From positions 1 through 10,242 of the forward strand of contig JAQVPT010000109.1 in assembly GCA_028701945.1 (NCBI GenBank): 10,242 bases of DNA, given 5' to 3'. This document shows positions 1 through 7,800 of the stretch, one piece after another. The notes under the pieces are model-generated. The model had not been told where the DNA came from and searched no databases. It worked only from the letters and a program-made list of their open reading frames with translations. The translations under genes were made by a program, and so were the position numbers. The DNA comes from Bacteroidales bacterium. GTDB lineage: Bacteria; Bacteroidota; Bacteroidia; Bacteroidales; ML635J-15. The number at the start of each line of letters is the position of its first letter. Within the stretch, counting starts at the first letter, position 1.

Positions 1-1863
1 CCCCGACGATTGACTACCGGCTGCGTTTCCTCCTTTGTTTTGCCAACAAGGCGTGGCATCGTCATAATGAGCTACGGTTAAATTAGGTAGATCGGCAACA
101 CCACTCTCACTATTCCAATATAATGTAATTGCTGGATGTGAAGCATCGCTGGTGAGCAGCCAGTGTTCCAGTCCGCTGGCACGAACTAAGTCTGAGCCGG
201 AGCACATATAATCTATTGTTGGGTTAGGAGCAGCCGAATGAATATATTGGGCATTAATGGTTGATTCGTCATCTGGTTCAGCAATAGCACATGGGCCCCA
301 TGCTCCATCCTCGCCAAGAGCAAAATTAAACACCGAAGTTCCTGTTTTAGAAACTATGCCATTTACGTAACTATCCGCATTACCGATGGTTGATGTTGCT
401 GAATTACCAAAACTAAGAGAACCTGTGCCAGTGTAATTAACCACACCATCAGTAAATATACAATCTCTATTAATCTTCATGGGTTCGCTTATATTAATAT
501 CAGAAATACCGTCTGTCGTGTTGTTGAATGTTACCTTACTAAATGCACTTCCACCAGCTTGAATTTCCTGTTGAGCAACCCCATCAAAAACTACCTTGCT
601 ATTTCCAGTAGTTGTATAGGTGCCATTATTAAGCCAATTGCCTCCTATAAGAATAGATTGGGAAGGATGAATTAATTCGGCTCCATTATTTATTGTTAGG
701 TTCCTTTTAATTATCAAATCTCCATAGATACCAAATGAATTAGGCATTCGAACAATTCTGTTATCACTAATAATAACATCATTAAAATATACTTCGCCTA
801 CTGATAATGCAACTTCGAATTTATCGAAATTTTCCGCTGGACTTCCGTCAAAAATAACAGTGCCACCACTTCCCAAAAATAAAGAAAGTTTTGATACCGT
901 AAAATTTGAACCGACATACAAAGTGCCACCTGACATATTCATTCTACCTTTTACAGAAGTACCGTCAAAAGCAGATGATAAAGAAAATCTCCCACAATCA
1001 ATTATTCCAGAAGCCATGTTAACGGTAGCACCTTTGGATATAACAAAACTTGTGGGTGCATTAATTCTTCCTGAGCCCATATTTACAATTATATCGTTAT
1101 CTTCAATAGGACTTGAATCTGTTTCCCGAATTGCAAGGAAATTATCGGAACAATTAAGAGTATGTGAATTAATATTAAAAACACCTTTATTCACTTCAAA
1201 AGATTTACACTTAAAATCATTACTCATCGAAACAATGGATGATGGATTAACTTTTTGGACATAGAGAAGGTTAAAAATAGTTCCATGTTTAGTTGCAATA
1301 CTTGAATTACTACTACCAAAAAAATAAATCTGATTATTCCAATGAGTATTATCCGTTACAGTAGCGTTAACACTATTCCAGTTTCCACCAAGATGCATCT
1401 GATTAAATCTCATCTCAAAGTCTCCTGTAATGGTGATATCATTGTGTATTCTCAGCCAGCTATCTATCTTAACATTGTTGCCTGAAATTAGTAAATTATA
1501 AAAACCTTTTTCTAGTTCACTCCCAATAACTTGAAGATAACTATTATCACCGCTCAATTCAACAGTACCCGTGCCGCGATTAAACAGTCCATGTGCAGGA
1601 TTACAATACCAATCACCAGTAACATTAAGATAGGAATTATTACCCATTGACAGCTCCGTGAAAATTGAGATTCTATTACAAGTTACAGAATGATTATCTG
1701 GAATAGAGGCATGGTTTGAAGCACATGGTGGATATTTTATGAAATAAACTTTATCGTCACTTGTTGGAGAATTAGCTGCAACTGTGTATTTATAATTAGT
1801 TCCTAAAACCAACCAGTTTGAAGCAGTTTCCCATTCAGTATTTGTGTTTCCAGACCAAACGAA
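1..1863 (-). other. W-x-G...N-W module and beta-strand-repeat tail (residues 2317-2937)
   Basis: The segment opens with FVWSGNTNTEWETASNW, the W-x-G...W...A-x-NW pattern that in Bacteroidota surface proteins usually precedes long beta-strand repeats. What follows is a run of short strands such as GTVELSGDNSYLQV, DITITGDFEM, SIVFSTPANI, TVIFDGSPAENFDK, LTINNGAEL and KVVFDGVAQQEIQAG, which suggests a beta-solenoid. Near residues 2818-2840 GIVSKTGTSVFNFALGEDGA appears, a segment that in related proteins lies shortly before the C-terminal region. The tail is still open at base 1. Confidence 0.65.
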
Positions 1864-4800
1864 CTCACCACCTTGTAAAATATACACATAGTTTTCTGCA
1901 ATAGAAGAAACTGGAGGGTTATTTACTGTAATAGGAACCGTATTAGAATAAGCTGTTCCACAACCAATATCTGTGGCTGTATATAAGGCTCTATAATCGG
2001 TGTTGCTCGTTATAGCATCAGTGGTGTATGATGAACTGTTATCTCCCACATTTACCCAAGAAGTACCATTATAGTATTGCCATTGATAACTTCCTGTTTC
2101 TGTTACATCTAGAGATGTACTCAGATTGGTTGTTAAGCCACTGCATATAGTGGTTTCTCCAGATGCAGATAAAGGATTGGGTAAAGCTGTCCATAAGTAT
2201 GTAGTCGCAGATGAATTACCGCACCCATCACAATTACTACAATTTGTACGTACTGAAATGGTATTTCGTCCTTCTATAGCAATCATAGTAGGTGTATAAG
2301 TCCAATCTCCACCATTATATGAGAATTCAAAATCACAGAAAAAACTTCCACTACCTGTAACTCCTATAAGAGAAAGTGTTTCTCCGGCACATACGATGTC
2401 AACATTCGGTGATTTAGTTGCTGTGGGTGCCGAAGGATTAAGACTTGTATGAATCCATCCATTATCACTAACTACATAACCACAATCATTGGAAATTACA
2501 CAATGATAACGACTAAGACCAGCATCAGAAACTAATTCGGTATAAGTTGATGATGTCGAACCGCTTATTGCTACATCTCCTTTATACCATTGATACGTAA
2601 GCAATGGGGTTCCACCAGTGGCAATTACATAAAGTTCAAAAGAACCACCAGGACAAATCCTTGTAGTGATTCTCGGTTGTTTTGTAATTGTAGGATTAAT
2701 AACTACACTATAGCTTGCGCCAGATCCATAAGTATCACAACCATTAGAACTTAAAACATATAAACGATATTGGTGTGTGCCAAGAGCTGTAGTACCTGAA
2801 ATTGATAAACTTGTTGAAGTGGAACCGGAATAAGTAGTTCCAGAAGGTGTTCCGTCAATGACATCTTCCCATGAAGAAGAAGAAGTATTGTAATACTGCC
2901 ATTGGTAGGATAATGTTCCTGTGCCGCTTACAATAGAACTTGCCACTGTTGATCCTCCTGTACAAATTGTAGGGTTTGTAAAACTAGGATTGCTTACAAT
3001 CGGATTGGGATTAGTAACTACGATGGCAGAGCCTTCGGTTCCCCAGCAGCCTGCAGCAGATTGAGGTCTAAAATAATACGTTCCACTTGTAGAAACAGAT
3101 TCTGAAGAAGATGCAGTTGCTGTACTTGTACCGCCGCTTGTAGTTCCCTGCCAGTAAATTGTGCCACCCGTTCCACCGCTTGCGGTTAATGTCATAGAAC
3201 CACAGCTTTGAGTGCCGCCACCGCTAATTGTTACTGCTGCGGGTAATGGATTTATTGTAATTTCCATAGTCGTGGTTGGTGCACATTGACCAGCTGTTGG
3301 AGTAAATGTATAGGTTGTGGTTGCCGTATTACTGATTGCAGGCGACCAAGTTCCTGTGATTGAATTATTTGAAGTAGTTGGCAAAGCAGGAATTGTAGCT
3401 CCCGAACAATATGGACCCACTGCTGTAAATGTGGGTGTTACATTCGGATTTATTGTAATTTCCAAAGTCGTTATTGTTGCACATTGCCCAGCTGTTGGCG
3501 TAAATGTATAGGTTGCGGTTGCCGTATTACTGATTGCAGGCGACCAAGTTCCCGTAATAGAATTGTTTGAAGTAGTTGGTAATGCAGGAATTGTGGCTTC
3601 AGAACAATACGGAACAACGGCTGTAAATGTGGGTGTTACATTCGGATTAATTGTAATTTCCAAAGTAGTTGTGGTTGCACATTGCCCAGCTGTTGGAGTA
3701 AATGTATAAGTTGTTGTTGCCGTATTACTGATTGCAGGTGACCAAGTTCCCGTAATAGAATTATTTGAAGTAGTTGGCAAAGCAGGAATTGTAGCTCCCG
3801 AACAATATGGACCCACTGCTGTAAATGTAGGTATAGTTTTCTGGTCAATTGTAATTTCCAAAGTCGTTGTTGGTGCACATTGCCCAGCTGTTGGAGTAAA
3901 TGTATAAGTTGTAGTTGCCGTATTACTGATTGCAGGCGACCAAGTTCCTGTAATAGAATTATTTGAAGTAGTTGGTAATGCAGGAATTGTAGCTCCCGAA
4001 CAATATGGACCCACTGCTGTAAATGTGGGAGTTACATTTGGATTAATTGTAATATCCAAGGTAGTTGTTGCTGCACATTGCCCTGCTGTTGGCGTAAATG
4101 TATAGGTTGTAGTTGTTGTATTGCTGATTGCAGGCGACCAAGTTCCTGTAATAGAATTATTTGAAGTAGTTGGCAATGCTGGAATTGTAGCTCCCGAACA
4201 ATATGGACCCACTGCTGTAAATGTAGGAGTTACATTTGGACTTACAGTAACTTCATACCAAATAGGTATAGATCTTCCACAACATTCGCTGTTTGCAATT
4301 AAACGAACATAAAAAGTTCCAGAATTATCAAACGTAAAGCTAAATTCTGAACCAGTAAATTGAGATCCAGCAACCAAAATACCCGAAGCATCGTGTATCT
4401 CCCAATTGAGAGCTGTATAGTCCGTACTGCTATATGAAAAAGTTTCTGTGCTTCCTTCGCAAACTTGGGCATCACCAGATATTGTACCCAGTGTTCTGTT
4501 TTCATCAGAGGTGTGGATAAACCCCAAAAAACTTAATGGTAATGTTAAATTATATATCGAACTTACAGCAGTTGAATAGACTAATGCAGTTGCAGAAGAA
4601 GCGTCATAGCTACTTGAGGATGGTTTTTTATCCTCAATAAAACTAATGCCAGTAGGAAGGGACCATGTACCCGAAGCCTTAGAAATCGTAATCTCTGAAT
4701 TTTTGCAGATTATATTGGTATTGTGTAACACGGTAATTAACGGTGTAGTAGGTATAGTAAATGATGCAGGGTTTGTTCCAGAATAGCTTGAACCATTCGT

Positions 4801-7800
4801 AGTAATCATTCCATAAGATGCTCCAGTTGAACCAGCACCACCTGTGCCACCTTTTCCACCGGCACCACCAGCACCACCTTTTCCACCAGTACCTCCAGTT
4901 GCAGGACTCCATGTGTAGCTGCCAGCAGAACCAGCACCGCCATTTGCTCCAGCACCACTAGCTCCGCCATTGCCACCAGCAGCACCAGTACCTGCGGTTC
5001 CACCAGTACCTGCAGTTACGTTGAAATTACTAATATTCACATTCAATCCATCATTATAGCGATACATTCCAAATGATGATCCACCACCTTTGCCGCCGCT
5101 GCCGCCAGTACCGCCACCGCCACCGCCACCGCCTTTGCCGCCGCTGCCGCCAGTGCCATATCCTACATCTCCCAATAAATTACAACTACGACCAGCACCA
5201 GCGCCGCCGCCACCTTTGCCGCCGCCGCCGCCATTGCCAATCGCACCAGTTGCACCAACCCCTGGAACAAAGTATATACCGAAATTACTTCCTGACAATG
5301 AAGCTGCTGTTCCTACTCCTCCATCAACCCCACTTGAACCTGCACCACCTATATTTCCATTTGAACCATCATTACCACAGCTACTGCCATCAGTTCCACC
5401 ACCACCACCTGTGGTTCCACCTATGCCATAAGTTCCGCTATTAACTATGGCATTCGAGCCATTAGTACCAGCTACACTATAAATACTACTATTACTGCCA
5501 GCGCCACCGCTACCACCAGCACCACCACTTTGATTACCTGTTCCTCCACCAGCACCACCAGCACTGCCAGCAGCTCCATTTGCACCAGCAGTTCCAGCAC
5601 TGCCAGCACTAGCAGCTCCGCTGGTAAAATTACATCTAATAATATTATAATTTGAGCTTCCGTTAATCCAGACAGCATAATTTGAACTTCCATAGCCACC
5701 CGAAGATTGCCCTGTAACCGCAGCAGTAGTAATATTTAAATCTTGCAATGTCCAATTGGTTTTGGCATTGGCTGCAATTCCAATTAAATGTCGGGTTGTA
5801 GATGCAGTTTCAGAAACAGTACCTCCTGTCCCAGTATTTGCAGAAAAAGTAATATTTGTTGCTGCATTACTGCTCTTAGTCCAATTAACACCAGAAACTG
5901 TAAATCCTCCTTCAATTATTAAGCCTGTTGAGATATTCACCCTTTTACTTTCGGTGTAGGAGCCCGTTGCCATTTTTATATGGTTTCGTGAACTGGAAAC
6001 TAATGTCATTGCCTTTGATAAAGTCTTTACCGGATAATCGGATGATCCCGGATCATTGTCATTTCCAGAAGTAGAAACATAAATCATGTTACAGGCATCA
6101 AATTGTGAGACTTCAACCGTTACCGAAGCACATAATGTAGCATTGCAAATGCCTTCGCCTCTTACAAAATAGGTTGTCGTTGCTAAAGGATTTACTATTA
6201 CCGAAGCTCCAGTTGCAACAGGGCTTCCGCTTCCGCAATCTACTTCGTACCATACCCAGCTATCGCCTGAACCAAGTACTCCGCCTACACGGGTTAATGT
6301 TACATCTTGCCCGGGGAAGATTATAGTACTCGGATTTTTAGTGATACTTGTAACAGAAGTAGAAGGTGTATGAACAGCTACGGTATAAGTAAACTGGTTT
6401 CCAGTACAAGAGGCAGTAGCTGGCGTAATTAGATACGTAACATTTACTGCTGTGCCACCAGCAGCATGGGTATTAATCAGTGCTTCTGCTATTGGATTAC
6501 TTGTTTGTCCCGTTACGGCTGTATTGCTGACGCCAACTACGGCAGCACGAGACCAAGAATATGTTGTGCCACTAACTGTGCTTGTTATATCATAGTTTTG
6601 TGCAATACCCGAACAAATATCGCCAGATACTACACTAGAAACTGCTGGCGTAGGATTTATTGTTATATTAACCACTGCATCCGTCGAATTACAGCCATTA
6701 TCTGCAGTAATCGTAAAATTAGCAGCAGCGGCTACTGTTGCGGGAGTTCCATTTATCTTACCAGTATTTTCATTTATTTCCAAACCGTCAGGCAATGAAG
6801 TATTAACAGAATATGTAATAGTTCCTGTACCTGTTATGCTTGGAGAATTTGTTGATATTAACGCACCTGTGCAATAAGAAACAGGAGTTGAATAGCTAAG
6901 GTTTGATATACTTGCCCCAACTGTTACCGCATTAGATGGTGTACTGTAACAACCATTGGAAGACAACACTTTTGCGATAATTATATCGTTTTCAACCAAA
7001 GCAGTAACGGTAGCAGACCACGTGCCAGAAGAAACTGTAGTAGTTCCGATAGAAGTAGCGCCTGCAAAGACCTCAAGCGTTAAACCATTTTCTGTGCTTG
7101 TACCACCAACAGTAGTATTGCCGGCGCAGAGTTTACCGGTGATGGTGGGGGCTGTTGGGAGAGGAAGAACTGTAATAGATCTATCCGAAGTAGCTGCCGA
7201 ACACCCTGATAAATTGCTTGATGTTAATCTCAAAGTAACAGAACCGCTATAGTTTGCGGCTGGCGTATAAGTAACTGCTGCTGGATTTGCTGTTTGAGCT
7301 GTAGAACTTAAAGAACCACCGCCCGAGACAATTGACCACGCACCTGTTGTTGCACCGCCACCGACACTAGCACCTGTTAAAGTTATGGCTGTTGGTGAAG
7401 CCGATTGACAAACGGAATTTGGACCGCCGGCTGTGGCTGTAGAGGCTGTATTTACAGTTATCGTTGCATCTTTATAAGAAGCTGTGCACGGAGAGTTGCT
7501 TATTGTCCACCGAACAACATAACTACCAGCTCCACCAGCAGGTGTAAAAGTAGCATTGTATGCAGATGTAGAGCTAAACTGAGTTGATAAAGTACTTGGT
7601 CCACTCACAACTGACCAAACACCTGATCCTGAAGCTGGATTATTTCCTGAAAGTGTAACTGATGTTATATTAGAACAAGTATTTTGTGTTGAACCATTTG
7701 TTGCAGTAGTCGGAGGAGACTTCACTGTAATTGTGGTTGTATTGTTCGCACTAATGGCACTACTACAAGCAGCACCGCTAGGAATAGTCCCCGAAGAAAG

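Noticed and set aside
860..1264. Plus-strand frame of 134 codons
   Set aside because: It lies entirely antisense to the continuous minus-strand coding frame, which has good strand-repeat pattern here. The product resembles no known protein.
3247..4236. CRISPR array
   Set aside because: The repeats are contiguous 198-bp units without spacers and lie inside a single coding frame, so they are protein repeats.
3317..4312. Similar short plus-strand frames (containing PVIELFEVVG) in the repeat region
   Set aside because: They recur only because the underlying 198-bp repeat recurs. They are antisense to the repeat array and no start signal precedes them.
5073..5444. Plus-strand proline-rich and His/Leu-rich frames opposite glycine-rich block 2
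   Set aside because: Glycine codons (GGN) read as proline codons (NCC/CCN) on the opposite strand, so these frames are antisense shadows of the giant gene. They have no start context and no family features.
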